Origin: Actinoallomurus purpureus
Lineage (GTDB): Bacteria > Actinomycetota > Actinomycetes > Streptosporangiales > Streptosporangiaceae
Assembly: GCF_024055795.1 (NCBI RefSeq)
Contig: NZ_JAMXMY010000024.1
Location: 62,001-126,000 of the forward strand
DNA length: 64,000 nt
Direction: 5' to 3'
Position numbers and translations under genes: made by a program. Shown here piece after piece: positions 43,370 through 53,590 of this stretch (the first letter of the stretch is position 1; the number at the start of each line of letters is the position of its first letter). The notes under the pieces were generated by a model. The model made no database searches and was not told the origin of the DNA. It worked only from the letters and a program-made list of their open reading frames with translations.

Positions 43370-44473
43370 ATGAAGTGCCCGGCATGCGAGATCGATGTAC
43401 CCCCAGGCTGGTCCGCCTGCACCCAGTGCGGTGCACTGCTCCCGTCGGCGGGTGAGCACTCCGGCTCACCGCCACCCTTCGCCGGCGACTCGTCGACGAA
43501 CCCGCGAACCGAGCCACTGCCGATTCCGGTCTGGGACGTGGGCGCGGAGACTCCTGGGAATGTACGGTCCGAGCATCCTGCAGCCGACGGCGCAGGGACG
43601 CCTGATCCCGGTCATGCGACGCAACGCCTGGACACCTCGTCGGCCGGTCCGATGCCACCCGAATACCGCCCGGTCGGTTGGAATCCCGGTGCGATGCCGC
43701 CCGGACACGATGCCGCCGCACCGAACGGCGGCCCTCCGGGGATGGGCCCGATGCCGCCCGGATACGACGCCGCCGCACCGAACGGCGGCCCTCCGGGGAT
43801 GGGCCCGGTGTCATCGCCCGGATATCCGGGCGGCTGGGACCAGGCCGTTCCGCCGGTCGCGGGGGGAACGGCGCCGTCCTCGCCGGGTGGCGGCATGGGA
43901 CGGAACCGGATGCTGCTGGTGGCAGGAGGGACCGCAGTCGCGGTCGTGCTCGCCGGAGGCCTGGTCTTTGCCCTGACTCGGGGATCAGCGGACAAGGCGC
44001 ACACTCCGCAGCAGAAGCCGGAGGCCGGGGGCGCCGCGCGGCAGGCCGCCGCCGTCGACGAGGTCCTCAAGTCGGGGCAGACGGCCCGTGGGCATCTGCC
44101 GTCCCGCCTGCGGACGTGCGATGACGTGGCCGCGGGCGTCGCCGGTTTCCAGCAGGTCGTCCGGGATCGGCAGCAGGAGCTCTCTCAGGCGAAAGGCCTC
44201 AAAGTCGACCGGCTGCCGGACGGATCACGGCTCCGCCAGTCGATGATCGGCGCGTACCAGAGCTCCCTTAAGGCCGATCGGGCGTACCTGGCGTGGGCGC
44301 AGGGGGTGCGGGCACGACGTTGTGGCGGCAGGGTCGCCCCGCTGACGGCGGCGTACAAGAACGCCATCGCCGCCAACGACAAGGCCGGTCCCGCCAAGCG
44401 CCAGGTGATCGCCTTGTGGAAACCGATCGCAAGCAGCCACGCCCTGCCCACCTACGCATGGAACCGCCTCTGA
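43370..44473 (+). CDS. Zinc-ribbon, single-pass membrane protein of unknown function
   Basis: A 367-residue protein. The N-terminal zinc ribbon has [10 protein letters not shown] and [10 protein letters not shown] (two CxxC). A Pro/Gly-rich stretch (~28-180) includes two 19-residue repeats ([19 protein letters not shown] and [19 protein letters not shown]). One membrane helix ([22 protein letters not shown], ~183-204) leads to a helical extracellular domain of ~150 residues with two Cys (RTCDDV, RRCGGR). ATG 43370 lacks a clear Shine-Dalgarno. Zinc ribbon inside plus helical domain outside is a common actinobacterial architecture of unknown role. Confidence 0.78.
   Translation: MKCPACEIDVPPGWSACTQCGALLPSAGEHSGSPPPFAGDSSTNPRTEPLPIPVWDVGAETPGNVRSEHPAADGAGTPDPGHATQRLDTSSAGPMPPEYRPVGWNPGAMPPGHDAAAPNGGPPGMGPMPPGYDAAAPNGGPPGMGPVSSPGYPGGWDQAVPPVAGGTAPSSPGGGMGRNRMLLVAGGTAVAVVLAGGLVFALTRGSADKAHTPQQKPEAGGAARQAAAVDEVLKSGQTARGHLPSRLRTCDDVAAGVAGFQQVVRDRQQELSQAKGLKVDRLPDGSRLRQSMIGAYQSSLKADRAYLAWAQGVRARRCGGRVAPLTAAYKNAIAANDKAGPAKRQVIALWKPIASSHALPTYAWNRL
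43694..43807 (+). repeat. Two tandem 57-bp units
   Basis: Units at 43694-43750 and 43751-43807 differ at only a few bases and encode 19-residue Pro/Gly repeats inside the zinc-ribbon protein. Recent tandem duplication. Confidence 0.9.
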
Positions 44474-44482
44474 TCTCCTGGC

Positions 44483-44502
44483 CTAGGGGGGACACCCCCT
44501 AG
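44483..44502. promoter_or_regulatory. Palindrome over the -10 box of the WYL regulator gene
   Basis: CTAGGGGG (44483-44490), GACA spacer, CCCCCTAG (44495-44502): a perfect 8-bp inverted repeat. Its right end overlaps TAGACT (44500-44505), the probable -10 of the leaderless gene at 44514. Binding here would block RNA polymerase, so self-repression by the WYL protein is the simplest reading. Confidence 0.6.
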
Positions 44503-44513
44503 ACTCCGGGCCC

Positions 44514-45461
44514 GTGACCTCGGCTCGTCTGCTGACGCTGCTGTCCCTGCTGCAGACTCCACGCGAGTGGCCGGGCAGCGAGCTCGCCGAGCGCCTGGGC
44601 GTCAGCCCCCGTACGGTCCGCCGCGACGTCGAGCGGCTGCGTGACCTGGGCTACCCGGTCGAGGCCACGATGGGCCCGGCGGGCGGCTACCGCCTGGTCG
44701 CGGGTACGGCCATGCCGCCGCTGCTCGTCGACGACGAAGAGGCGGTGGCCATCGCGGTCGCCCTGCGTACCGCGGCCGGGTATCCGGTCGGCGGTATCGA
44801 GGAGGCGTCCCTGCGTGCCCTGGCGAAGCTGGAGCAGGTGCTTCCGTCGCGGCTGCGACAGAGGGTGGGCGCGCTGAACGCCGCAACGGTCGCGCTGCTG
44901 GGTGAGGCCGGCCCGAGCATCGACCCGGACGACCTCACGACCGTCGCCGTCGCCGCCGCGGGGCGTCGGGGACTGCGCTTCGCCTACCGGCGCGGCGGCG
45001 CGGACGGCGAGGATGACCGCCTGGTCGAGCCGTACCGTCTGGTCGCCGCCGGACGCCGCTGGTATCTCGTCGCCTACGACCTCGGCCGGGACGACTGGCG
45101 GATCTTCCGGATGGACCGCGTCCGGCGACCGCGCCCGACCGGCGTGCCGAACACACCCCGCCGGCCGCCCGACGAGGACGCGGCCGCCTACGTCACGCGC
45201 AAGCTCTACTCGCTGGTCCCGACGTACCGGGCGCTGGTCACCCTGTGCGCGCCGGCCGGCGAGGTCCCGGCGGCTCGGCTCGGCGAGGTCGAGCCCATCG
45301 ACGAGGACAGCTGCCACCTGCGCACCCACGCGGACACCGTCGAATGGCTCGCCCAGCGGCTCACGATGCTCGGCTGCGAGTTCACCGTGCACGAGCCGCC
45401 CGAACTCATCGCGTACCTGCGGTCGCTCGGCGCCCGCGCCCTCCGCGCCACCGGCGGTTAG
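44514..45461 (+). CDS. WYL-domain transcriptional regulator
   Basis: A 315-residue regulator. N-terminal winged helix (LLTLLSLLQTPREWPGSELA, ERLGVSPRTVRRDVERLRDLG), PVEATMGPAGGYRLVAG wing, then the WYL domain (LRFAYRRG, VEPYRLVAAGRRWYLVAYDL, WRIFRMDRV) and a C-terminal WCX region (VEWLAQRLTMLGCEFTVHEP). WYL domains bind nucleic acids or nucleotide-type ligands and often control stress or DNA-damage genes. GTG start, leaderless, with a palindrome on the promoter. Convergent with clpB. Confidence 0.93.
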   Translation: MTSARLLTLLSLLQTPREWPGSELAERLGVSPRTVRRDVERLRDLGYPVEATMGPAGGYRLVAGTAMPPLLVDDEEAVAIAVALRTAAGYPVGGIEEASLRALAKLEQVLPSRLRQRVGALNAATVALLGEAGPSIDPDDLTTVAVAAAGRRGLRFAYRRGGADGEDDRLVEPYRLVAAGRRWYLVAYDLGRDDWRIFRMDRVRRPRPTGVPNTPRRPPDEDAAAYVTRKLYSLVPTYRALVTLCAPAGEVPAARLGEVEPIDEDSCHLRTHADTVEWLAQRLTMLGCEFTVHEPPELIAYLRSLGARALRATGG

Positions 45462-45496
45462 CAAGCGGTCGCGCGGGCCCCTCTCATGCCAACCGG

Positions 45497-48085
45497 TCAG
45501 CTGACGGTGACGGCGGGTTTGACGGTCAGCGTGTCGGAGGCGAGGTCGAGGTCGACGATGACCTCGTCGCCATCGCTGATCTCGCCGCCCAGCAGCTCCT
45601 TGGCGAGCTGGTCGCCGATCGCGCTCTGCACGAGGCGGCGCAGCGGACGGGCGCCGTACGCCGGGTCGTAGCCGGTGAGGGCGAGCCACTCCCGGGCGGC
45701 CTCGGTGACGGTGAGCGTCAGGCGCCGGTCGGCGAGGCGGCGGGCCAGCCGGTCGATCTGCAGGTCGACGATCTTCGTGAGCTCCTCGGTCGACAGGGCG
45801 TCGAAGATGATGACGTCGTCGAGCCGGTTGAGGAACTCGGGCTTGAAGCTCGCCCGCACGGTGTTCAAGACGGCGTCCCGCTTGGAACCGTTGTCCAGGG
45901 CCGGGTCGACCAGGAACTGCGAGCCGAGGTTCGACGTCATGATCAGGATCGTGTTGCGGAAGTCGACCGTACGGCCCTGGCCGTCGGTCAGCCGGCCGTC
46001 GTCGAGCACCTGCAGGAGGACGTCGAAGACCTCCGGGTGGGCCTTCTCGACCTCGTCCAGCAGGACCACGCAGTATGGCCGGCGGCGGACCGCCTCGGTG
46101 AGCTGGCCGCCCTCCTCGTACCCGACGTAGCCGGGAGGCGCGCCGACGAGCCGTGCGACCGAGTGCTTCTCGGAGTATTCGCTCATGTCGATGCGGACCA
46201 TCGCCCGCTCGTCGTCGAACAGGAAATCGGCGAGCGCCTTGGCCAGCTCCGTCTTGCCGACACCCGTCGGGCCGAGGAACAGGAACGACCCGGTCGGCCG
46301 GTCGGGGTCGGAGACGCCCGCCCGCGCCCGGCGTACGGCGTCGGAGACGGCGCGCACGGCGTCGGCCTGACCGATGAGACGGCGGCCGAGCTCGTCCTCC
46401 ATGCGCAGCAGCTTGGAGGTCTCACCCTCCATGAGCCTGCCGACGGGGACGCCGGTCCACGACGACACGACCTCGGCCACGTCGTCGGCGCCGACCTCCT
46501 CCTTGACCATGGTCTCGCGGGCCTCGGCGGCCTCCGACGCCTCGGCGAGCTGCTTCTCGAGCACGGGGATCTCGCCGTACATGAGACGGGCGGAGGTCTC
46601 CAGGTCGCCGTCGCGCTGGGCACGCTCGGCCTGGCCGCGCAGGTCGTCGATGCGCTTCTTCAGCTCGCCGACCTTGTTCAGCCCGGCCTTCTCCCGCTCC
46701 CAGCGGCCGACGAGGGCGTTCAGCTGCTCCTGCCTGTCGGCGAGCTCGGCGCGCAGCCGCTCGAGGCGGCGCTTGGACGCCTCGTCGGACTCCTTCTCCA
46801 GCGCCAGCTCCTCCATCTTGAGCCGGTCGACGGAGCGCTGCAGCTCGTCGATCTCGACGGGCCGCGAGTCGATCTCCATGCGGAGCCGGGAGGCGGCCTC
46901 GTCGACCAGGTCGATGGCCTTGTCGGGCAGGAACCGCGCCGTGATGTACCGGTCGGACAGCGCGGCGGCGGCGACGAGGGCGGCGTCGGAGATCTGCACC
47001 TGGTGGTGCGCTTCGTACCGGCCCTTGAGGCCGCGCAGGATCGCGATGGTGTCCTCGACCGTCGGCTCGCCGACGAGGACCTGCTGGAAGCGCCGCTCCA
47101 GCGCCGGGTCCTTCTCGATCCGCTCGCGGTACTCGTCGAGCGTGGTCGCGCCGATCATCCGCAGCTCGCCGCGGGCCAGCATGGGCTTGAGCATGTTGCC
47201 CGCGTCCATGGAGCCCTCGGCAGCGCCCGCCCCGACGACGGTGTGCAGCTCGTCGATGAACGTGACGACCTGGCCGTCGCTCTGCTTGATCTCGCTCAGG
47301 ACCGCCTTGAGCCGCTCCTCGAACTCACCGCGGAACTTCGCGCCCGCGACCATCGCGCTCAGGTCGAGGGAGATCAGGCGCTTGTTCTTCAGCGTCTCCG
47401 GCACGTCGCCGGCGACGATCCGCTGGGCCAGGCCCTCGACGACGGCCGTCTTGCCGACGCCGGGTTCGCCGATGAGCACCGGGTTGTTCTTCGTACGGCG
47501 CGACAGCACCTGCACGACGCGGCGGATCTCGGTGTCGCGGCCGATGACCGGGTCGAGCTTTCCGTCACGCGCCTGCTCGGTCAGGTCGACGCCGTACTTC
47601 TCCAGCGCCTGATAGGTCTCTTCGGGGTTCTCGCTGGTCACGCGGGCGTGGCCGCGGACCTTCTCGAACGCCTCCAGCAGGGCGTCGGGGGTCGCGCCGT
47701 TCTCCTTCAGGAGGGTGGCGACGGGACCGCCGTCGGTGGCGAGGCCGACGAGCAGGTGTTCGGTGGAGACGTACTCGTCCTCCAGCTGCTTGGCCCGGTT
47801 GGCGGCGGTGTTCAGCACCTTCAGCAGCAGCCGGGAGGTGTCCGGCGCGTTGACGGTCGACCCGGCGGCCTTCGGCAGCGCGGCGATCTGCTCCTCGCCG
47901 CGGCGCCGGATGGACTGCGGGTCGGCACCGACGGCCTCCAGCAGGGGCGCGGCGATGCCGTCGGCCTGGCCGAGCAGCGCGACCAGCAGGTGCACCGGCT
48001 CGACCTGGGGGTGACCCTCCGTCGCGGCCCTCCGGACCGCGACCGAGACGGCCTCCTGGCTCTTCTGGGTCAGCTTGTAATCCAC
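45497..48085 (-). CDS. clpB: Disaggregase ClpB
   Basis: An 862-residue Hsp100. N-domain (1-~145), NBD1 with [15 protein letters not shown] (~205) and [10 protein letters not shown], the middle coiled coil (~400-520; [20 protein letters not shown]) characteristic of ClpB, NBD2 with [19 protein letters not shown] (~605) and [14 protein letters not shown], and a C-terminal sensor 2 [11 protein letters not shown]. It extracts proteins from aggregates together with DnaK. It starts one base after the hspR stop, last gene of the dnaK operon. In Streptomyces clpB is likewise HspR-controlled. Confidence 0.97.
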   Translation of the reverse strand: MDYKLTQKSQEAVSVAVRRAATEGHPQVEPVHLLVALLGQADGIAAPLLEAVGADPQSIRRRGEEQIAALPKAAGSTVNAPDTSRLLLKVLNTAANRAKQLEDEYVSTEHLLVGLATDGGPVATLLKENGATPDALLEAFEKVRGHARVTSENPEETYQALEKYGVDLTEQARDGKLDPVIGRDTEIRRVVQVLSRRTKNNPVLIGEPGVGKTAVVEGLAQRIVAGDVPETLKNKRLISLDLSAMVAGAKFRGEFEERLKAVLSEIKQSDGQVVTFIDELHTVVGAGAAEGSMDAGNMLKPMLARGELRMIGATTLDEYRERIEKDPALERRFQQVLVGEPTVEDTIAILRGLKGRYEAHHQVQISDAALVAAAALSDRYITARFLPDKAIDLVDEAASRLRMEIDSRPVEIDELQRSVDRLKMEELALEKESDEASKRRLERLRAELADRQEQLNALVGRWEREKAGLNKVGELKKRIDDLRGQAERAQRDGDLETSARLMYGEIPVLEKQLAEASEAAEARETMVKEEVGADDVAEVVSSWTGVPVGRLMEGETSKLLRMEDELGRRLIGQADAVRAVSDAVRRARAGVSDPDRPTGSFLFLGPTGVGKTELAKALADFLFDDERAMVRIDMSEYSEKHSVARLVGAPPGYVGYEEGGQLTEAVRRRPYCVVLLDEVEKAHPEVFDVLLQVLDDGRLTDGQGRTVDFRNTILIMTSNLGSQFLVDPALDNGSKRDAVLNTVRASFKPEFLNRLDDVIIFDALSTEELTKIVDLQIDRLARRLADRRLTLTVTEAAREWLALTGYDPAYGARPLRRLVQSAIGDQLAKELLGGEISDGDEVIVDLDLASDTLTVKPAVTVS

Positions 48086-48535
48086 TTATTCCTCCCCCCG
48101 CGATCGCCACAGCACCACGCTGGTCTGCCGGATCGGCACGAGGTCCGCTCCAGTGTCAGAACCGTGGCCACTCTTCAGTTTGGCGAGCCGGGCGGCCACG
48201 GCGCGCGTGGACTCCAGCTCGGTGCTCAGCTCCTCGACCACCACGCGGAGGCGTGCCACCTCGCCGTGCAGTGCGTCGGACTCGCGTTGAAGGTCGAGGA
48301 TGTGCTTGATGCCGGCGAGGTTGACGCCCTCTTCCTGGGACAACCGCTGGATCTCCCGCAGCATCACGATGTCCCGCATGGAGTAGCGGCGCCCTCGCCC
48401 GGCCGTACGACCGGGGGACACGAGGCCCAGCCGGTCGTACGTGCGCAGCGTCTGCGGGTGCAGCCCGGACAGCTGGGCCGCGACCGAGATGACGTAGACC
48501 GGACTGTCGTCGCCGAACGGTTCCATGACGATCAC
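48086..48535 (-). CDS. hspR: Heat-shock repressor HspR (MerR family)
   Basis: A 149-residue repressor. The MerR HTH reads [20 protein letters not shown] and [11 protein letters not shown], then [20 protein letters not shown] and a coiled coil ([17 protein letters not shown]). HspR binds HAIR operators with DnaK as co-repressor. Such an operator lies upstream of dnaK at 52383. It overlaps dnaJ by 4 bp and abuts clpB. Confidence 0.96.
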   Translation of the reverse strand: MIVMEPFGDDSPVYVISVAAQLSGLHPQTLRTYDRLGLVSPGRTAGRGRRYSMRDIVMLREIQRLSQEEGVNLAGIKHILDLQRESDALHGEVARLRVVVEELSTELESTRAVAARLAKLKSGHGSDTGADLVPIRQTSVVLWRSRGEE

Positions 48536-49686
48536 TCCTCTCTCGCCATCCGCAGGAGCTCGCTGCGCAGGTCGTCACCGTTGTTGCTCGCGCGGATCTT
48601 CTCCAGGGCCTCGCGGGTGGTCTCGTCCACCTTCTTCGGCACCTGGACCTCGACGGTCACCAGCAGGTCGCCCTTGGTGCCGTCACGGCGGGCCGCGCCC
48701 TTGCCGCGGACACGGAACGTCTGCCCGTTCGGCGTGCCGGCCGGGATGCGCAGGGTGACCGGCTGGCCGCCGAGGACCGGCGCCTTGATCTCGGCGCCGA
48801 GCGTCGCCTCGGGGTAGGTCACCGGGACCGTGACGGTCAGGTTGTCGCCGGAACGACCGAACACCTTGTGCCCCGTGACGTGCACGGCGACGTAGAGGTC
48901 GCCGCTGGGGCCGCCGTTCTCACCGGGCGCACCCTTGGCCTTGAGCCGGATCCGCTGGCCGTCGCCCACCCCGGCGGGGATGCGCGCCTGGATGGTGCGG
49001 GTGCTCTGCGCCCGCCCGCTGCCGTGGCAGGTGAGGCACGGGTCGTCGACCACCAGGCCACGGCCGTGGCACTCGCGGCAGGGGTCGGAGAAGGCGAACC
49101 CGCCGGCGTTGCGGCTCTCCTGCCCCGTGCCCTCGCAGCGGGGGCACACCCGGGGCACCGTGCCGGTCTTGGCGCCGGTGCCCCGGCAGGTGGGGCAGGC
49201 CGCTTCGCTGGTCAGCCGGATCGGCACCGTCTTGCCGTCCAAGGCCTCATTGAAGGTCAGCGTGACCTCGGTCTCGACATCGGTGCCCCGGCGGGGCCGC
49301 CGGGGGGGCTGCCGGCGGCCGCCGAACAGTCCGCCGAAGAGGTCGCCGATGCGCTCGCCGGTGCCGCCGGCACCACCGGTCGTGGTGCCGCCGAACAGGT
49401 CACCCAGGTCGAACCCGAAACCGCCCTGCGCGCCGCCGGGCCGGGCGGCGCCGAACAGGCTGCGGGCCTCGTCGTACTCCTTGCGGCGCTTCTCGTCGGA
49501 CAGCACGTCGTAGGCCTCGGAGATCTCCTTGAATCTCTCCTCGGACTCGGCGTCGCCGCGGTTGGCGTCCGGGTGGTACTTCCGCGCCAGCTTGCGGTAG
49601 GACTTCTTGATCTCGTCCTGAGTAGCGGTCTTCGGAACACCGAGGACCTTGTAGTAGTCCTTCTCGAGAAAGTCCTTGGTGCTCAC
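48532..49686 (-). CDS. dnaJ: Co-chaperone DnaJ
   Basis: A 384-residue type I Hsp40. J-domain ([30 protein letters not shown] with HPD), a Gly/Phe-rich region with LGDLFGG repeats, the zinc domain with four CxxCxGxG motifs ([32 protein letters not shown]) and the C-terminal substrate domain. It stimulates DnaK ATPase. Third gene of the operon, 36 bp after grpE. Confidence 0.97.
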   Translation of the reverse strand: MSTKDFLEKDYYKVLGVPKTATQDEIKKSYRKLARKYHPDANRGDAESEERFKEISEAYDVLSDEKRRKEYDEARSLFGAARPGGAQGGFGFDLGDLFGGTTTGGAGGTGERIGDLFGGLFGGRRQPPRRPRRGTDVETEVTLTFNEALDGKTVPIRLTSEAACPTCRGTGAKTGTVPRVCPRCEGTGQESRNAGGFAFSDPCRECHGRGLVVDDPCLTCHGSGRAQSTRTIQARIPAGVGDGQRIRLKAKGAPGENGGPSGDLYVAVHVTGHKVFGRSGDNLTVTVPVTYPEATLGAEIKAPVLGGQPVTLRIPAGTPNGQTFRVRGKGAARRDGTKGDLLVTVEVQVPKKVDETTREALEKIRASNNGDDLRSELLRMAREE

Positions 49687-49722
49687 CGGCGTCCCTTACC
49701 TCTTTCGCTGTCGGTCTTCGTC

Positions 49723-50388
49723 TCAGTCCTCGCCGGCGCCGTCGCCGTCGGGGTCCGCCTCAGACGTCGCCTCGTCGGCCGCGCTCTCCGTCTCCGGAGC
49801 GAGGTCCGTGGTCGGCTCGGCCACGGCCACCCGGGCGGGGCGGAGGGTCCGCTCGCCGATGCGGTACCCAGACTGCAGGATCTGAATGGCCGTCGGCTCC
49901 TCGACCTCGTCGGAGTAGGAGTGCATCAGGGCCTCGTGGACGTTCGGGTCGAACGGCTCGCCGGCCGTGCCGAACGACTCCAGCCCGAGCTTGCCGACGA
50001 TGCCTTCCAGGGACTCGGCGATCTGCTTGAAACCCCCGGTCAGCTCGTCGTGCTCCCGGGCGCGGCCGATGTCGTCGAGCACCGGCAGCAGCTCGCCGAG
50101 CACGTACGCGAGCGCCTGCTCACGCACGGCCGCACGGTCACGGTCGACCCGCTTGCGGTAGTTGGAGTACTCCGCCTGAAGCCGCTGCAGGTCGGTCGTG
50201 CGCTCGGCCAGCTCCTTCTTGAGCTTGGCGGCCTCTCCTTCGTCCGCGCCGGAGGGCGCTTTCGCGGTGGGGGACGCGGGAGCCGGCTCGGCCGGCTCCC
50301 GCACCTCACCGGTCTTGGGATCGATGCGCCGCTTGTCGCGGATCACCGGGCCCTGGCGCTCCTCGGCGTCGTCACGACGCTCCGTCAC
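49723..50388 (-). CDS. grpE: Nucleotide-exchange factor GrpE
   Basis: A 221-residue protein: variable charged N-terminus (~1-50), dimeric coiled coil (AAKLKKELAERTTDLQRLQA, EYSNYRKRVDRDR), then the beta domain (LESFGTAGEPFDPNVHEALM, EPTAIQILQSGYRIGERTLR, PARVAV). The acidic C-terminal tail is common in actinobacteria. Lies 49 bp after dnaK. Confidence 0.96.
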   Translation of the reverse strand: MTERRDDAEERQGPVIRDKRRIDPKTGEVREPAEPAPASPTAKAPSGADEGEAAKLKKELAERTTDLQRLQAEYSNYRKRVDRDRAAVREQALAYVLGELLPVLDDIGRAREHDELTGGFKQIAESLEGIVGKLGLESFGTAGEPFDPNVHEALMHSYSDEVEEPTAIQILQSGYRIGERTLRPARVAVAEPTTDLAPETESAADEATSEADPDGDGAGED

Positions 50389-50437
50389 GCTTCCTCCTCG
50401 AGTGCCGGCTCGTCACGGTGTGCGGGGACGGCCCCGG

Positions 50438-52291
50438 TCACGCCGCACCGCCCTTGGCGTCCTTGTCGTCGTCCACGATCTCGGCGTCGACGACCTCGTC
50501 GTCCTTCGCCTGCTCGCCCTGGGCCTGAGCACCGGCGGCCTCGCCCTCGGCGCCCTGGGTCTGGGCGTACATCGCGGCGCCCATCTTCTGGCTGACCTGG
50601 GCCAGCTTCTCGGAGCTGGTGCGGATCGCGTCGACGTCCGTACCCTCGAGGGCCTTCTTGACCTCGTCCAGCGCCGCCTGCACCTCGGTCTTCACCTCGG
50701 TGGGGATCTTCTCGTCGTTCTCCCGGAGGAACTTCTCCGTGGAGTAGGCGAGGGTGTCGGCGTTGTTGCGGGTCTCGGTCTCCTCGCGGCGCTGGCGGTC
50801 CTCCTCAGCGTACTGGTCGGCCTCGCGCATCATGCGGTCGATGTCGTCCTTGGGCAGGGCCGACCCGCCCGTGATGGTCATCGACTGTTCCTTGCCGGTG
50901 CCGAGGTCCTTGGCGCCGACGTTCACGATGCCGTTGGCGTCGATGTCGAACGTGACCTCGATCTGCGGGACACCGCGCGGCGCCGGCGGCAGGCCGGTCA
51001 GCTGGAAGGTGCCGAGCTTCTTGTTGTACGACGCGATCTCCCGCTCGCCCTGGTAGACCTGGATCTCCACGGACGGCTGGTTGTCGTCGGCGGTGGTGAA
51101 CACCTCCGACCGCTTGGTCGGGATCGTGGTGTTGCGCTCGATAATCTTGGTGAAGATGCCGCCCTTGGTCTCGATGCCCAGGCTCAGCGGCGTGACGTCC
51201 AGCAGCAGGACGTCCTTGACCTCGCCCTTGAGCACGCCGGCCTGCAGGGACGCGCCGACCGCGACGACCTCGTCCGGGTTGACGCCCTTGTTGGCCTCCT
51301 TGCCGCCGGTCAGCTCCTTGACGAGCTCGGCGACGGCGGGCATGCGGGTCGAGCCGCCGACGAGAACGACGTGGTGGATGTCGTTCACGCTGATGCCGGC
51401 GTCCTTGATGACCTGCTGGAACGGGTTCTTGCAGCGGTCGAGCAGGTCGGACGTCATCTTCTGGAACTCGGCGCGGGTGAGCTTCTCGTCCAGGTGGAGC
51501 GGGCCCTCGGCCGAGGCCGTGATGTAGGGCAGGTTGATGCTCGTCTCCGAGGAGCTGGACAGCTCGATCTTCGCCTTCTCGGCGGCCTCACGGAGCCGCT
51601 GCAGCGCCATCTTGTCCTTGGACAGGTCGACGCCGTGGGCGTTCTTGAACCGGGTGACCAGCCAGTCGACGACCTTCTGGTCCCAGTCGTCGCCACCGAG
51701 GTGGTTGTCGCCGTTGGTCGCCTTGACCTCGACGACGCCGTCGCCCACCTCGAGCAGGGAGACGTCGAAGGTGCCGCCACCGAGGTCGAAGACGAGGATC
51801 GTCGCCTCGCCCTCCTTCTCCAGGTGGTAGGCCAGCGCCGCGGCGGTCGGCTCGTTGATGATGCGCAGGACGTTGAGGCCCGCGATCTGCCCGGCCTCCT
51901 TGGTGGCCTGCCGCTGGTGGTCCGAGAAGTAGGCCGGGACGGTGATCACCGCATCGGTGATCTTCTCGCCGAGGTAGGCCTCCGCGTCGCGCTTGAGCTT
52001 CTGCAGCACGAACGCGCTGATCTGCTGCGGCGTGAAGTCCTTGCCGTCGATCGTGGTCTTCCAGTCGGTGCCCATTTCGCGCTTGACCGACCGGATGGTG
52101 CGATCGACGTTGGTCACCGCCTGACGCTTGGCGACCTCGCCGACCAGGACCTCGCCGTTCTTGGCGAAGGCGACGACGGACGGCGTGGTCCTCGACCCCT
52201 CCGCGTTGGCGATGACGGTGGGCTCGCCACCCTCCAGGATGGCGACGACCGAGTTGGTCGTTCCAAGGTCGATACCGACCGCACGTGCCAT
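50438..52291 (-). CDS. dnaK: Chaperone DnaK (Hsp70)
   Basis: A 617-residue Hsp70. ATPase domain with [33 protein letters not shown] and [16 protein letters not shown]. The linker region [18 protein letters not shown] leads into the substrate domain (~385 onward), then a helical lid and a Gln/Ala/Glu-rich end closing [14 protein letters not shown]. First gene of dnaK-grpE-dnaJ-hspR-clpB, under the HAIR operator at 52383-52403. Confidence 0.98.
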   Translation of the reverse strand: MARAVGIDLGTTNSVVAILEGGEPTVIANAEGSRTTPSVVAFAKNGEVLVGEVAKRQAVTNVDRTIRSVKREMGTDWKTTIDGKDFTPQQISAFVLQKLKRDAEAYLGEKITDAVITVPAYFSDHQRQATKEAGQIAGLNVLRIINEPTAAALAYHLEKEGEATILVFDLGGGTFDVSLLEVGDGVVEVKATNGDNHLGGDDWDQKVVDWLVTRFKNAHGVDLSKDKMALQRLREAAEKAKIELSSSSETSINLPYITASAEGPLHLDEKLTRAEFQKMTSDLLDRCKNPFQQVIKDAGISVNDIHHVVLVGGSTRMPAVAELVKELTGGKEANKGVNPDEVVAVGASLQAGVLKGEVKDVLLLDVTPLSLGIETKGGIFTKIIERNTTIPTKRSEVFTTADDNQPSVEIQVYQGEREIASYNKKLGTFQLTGLPPAPRGVPQIEVTFDIDANGIVNVGAKDLGTGKEQSMTITGGSALPKDDIDRMMREADQYAEEDRQRREETETRNNADTLAYSTEKFLRENDEKIPTEVKTEVQAALDEVKKALEGTDVDAIRTSSEKLAQVSQKMGAAMYAQTQGAEGEAAGAQAQGEQAKDDEVVDAEIVDDDKDAKGGAA

Positions 52292-52382
52292 GAGTTGGTT
52301 CCTCCGACTGTGAGCTTGTTAGCCACTGAAGCTGAGTCCAGCGGTCGCAAGGTTGCCAAACCGCTCCGGCTCTGTCAAATGA

Positions 52383-52403
52383 CTTGAGTCGGCCTCGCTC
52401 AAC
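52383..52403. promoter_or_regulatory. HAIR operator (HspR site) of the dnaK operon
   Basis: CTTGAGT, seven bases, GCTCAAC. The consensus is CTTGAGT-N7-ACTCAAG: left arm 7/7, right arm 5/7. It is 92 bp upstream of the dnaK start on the minus strand, the usual place, and accounts for HspR-DnaK feedback control. Confidence 0.8.
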
Positions 52404-52538
52404 TTTGCTGATTGGTACAACGAGGGAGGGGTCCCCCAGTGTTCCCGTCCCGGGAGAAAATCGTGCGATCTCCGTAAGAACCGGCCCGCCTTCGTCACTC
52501 CCCAGGTGACCGCGCACCTCACGCGAAGGAGGCGACGC

Positions 52539-52634
52539 ATGACCGACCCCGACAGGGAGCGCCGGTTCACCGCGTTGTACGACACGTATCAATCTCGGGT
52601 GTACGCCTACGTCGTCAGCCGGGCCGGGCGCGAG
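52539..52634 (+). pseudogene. 5' stub of an ECF sigma factor gene
   Basis: ATG 52539 follows a perfect GAAGGAGG (52525-52532). It opens MTDPDRERRFTALYDTYQSR and VYAYVVSRAGRE, the start of region 2 of ECF sigma factors. After ~32 codons the sequence becomes the antisense of the next gene and no sigma region 2.3-4 follows. The CU044_5270-type gene that usually accompanies this sigma survives at 53591. Confidence 0.72.
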
Positions 52635-52671
52635 ACGCGCCTCGTCGATCGACGAGGCGACCCGGCCACGG

Positions 52672-53076
52672 TCATCGCGGACTGCCGCCGGGCGAAACGC
52701 GGGGGCTCGGCGTGGGGGTGGTCGTCGCCTCCCACTCCCAGCTCCGCTGGTAGATGAACTGAATGCCGCCGATCTGAAGGGCCTTGGCGAGCGCCGCCAC
52801 CGGCAGCGTGCGCAGGCCGCCTGGCTCCGGCCACGGGTCGAAGACGGTGACGGTGCCCATCGGCCGGTCGTACCCGACGGCGACCACCATGTGGTCCACC
52901 CTCTGGCCGCGCGGAGCGGCCGGCGTGGCGGGAGACCGCGACGCGCTCGGTGGTGAGGCCGTGCCGTGGGTCCCATCCCGTCCCCGGCTCTCCACCACGA
53001 TGATCGTGCCCGCCGCGGAGATCGCGGCGACCGCCGCGACGCCGACGGCCCATCGACGAGGTGAGGCGCCTGCCAC
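52672..53076 (-). pseudogene. Truncated C39-like peptidase-fold membrane protein
   Basis: 134 residues from GTG 53076 (GGGAG six bases upstream). A membrane or signal helix (WAVGVAAVAAISAAGTIIVV) is followed by a Ser/Pro linker and then only the second half of a C39/papain-like domain: RVDHMVVAVGYDRPMGTVTV with the catalytic-type His, FDPWPEPGG (Asp) and GGIQFIYQRSWEW. The Cys half normally preceding it is absent, so an internal deletion is likely. It could still be expressed as a short secreted protein. Confidence 0.6.
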
Positions 53077-53159
53077 CTGCCACTCCCAAGGTCGACGGCT
53101 TCGATGGTGACACGGGACCGCGCGCGACGGGCGAGTTTCGTCTCTGCCTGAAAACCACC

Positions 53160-53360
53160 GACCCGTGAGAGGAAACTCATACGTACAGAGCACAAGGGGA
53201 TGCCGGACCAGAGGAGCTGATCTCGGATGAGCGCACGGGTGAGCGGCCGGCCCTCCTCGCGGCGGGCGGCGAGGACCACGCCCGCCAGTTCCGCCTCATG
53301 GCCGGCCACCGGCGGGTGCGGACCTCCGGACGGACCTGGGAGAAGCCGTCCTCGCCGCAC
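53160..53360 (-). pseudogene. Fragment of a helix-turn-helix-type protein
   Basis: The minus strand reads HEAELAGVVLAARREEGRPL, TRALIRDQLLWSG without a start signal and ends in unrelated sequence. The RREEGRPLTRALIRDQL run resembles the wing-helix of plasmid/phage-type regulators (DUF2637/SpdB-associated). It lies in the debris between the sigma stub and the gene at 53591; weak call. Confidence 0.35.
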
Positions 53361-53590
53361 GCGGTCCCGTTCGGGTGAAGATTCTTACGGGCGGCCGCAG
53401 CGGTGTTTTTCAGATGATGCGAAACCCCCCGCCGGGGGACCGGGAACATGATCGCGGACATCGGGAGACTAAGAGATGACGGATTCCCCGCTGCGGGCCT
53501 GGGGCCGCCGGCCATGGCCAGTGCCGGGGGGTGACTTCCCCGACATGGTGCCGGGGCGCGCCGCGCATCCGGCGGAAGGGAGCCTGACGC

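Noticed and set aside
45245-48817. 1190-codon open frame on the plus strand
   Set aside because: Antisense to clpB and hspR; no motifs, no ribosome site.
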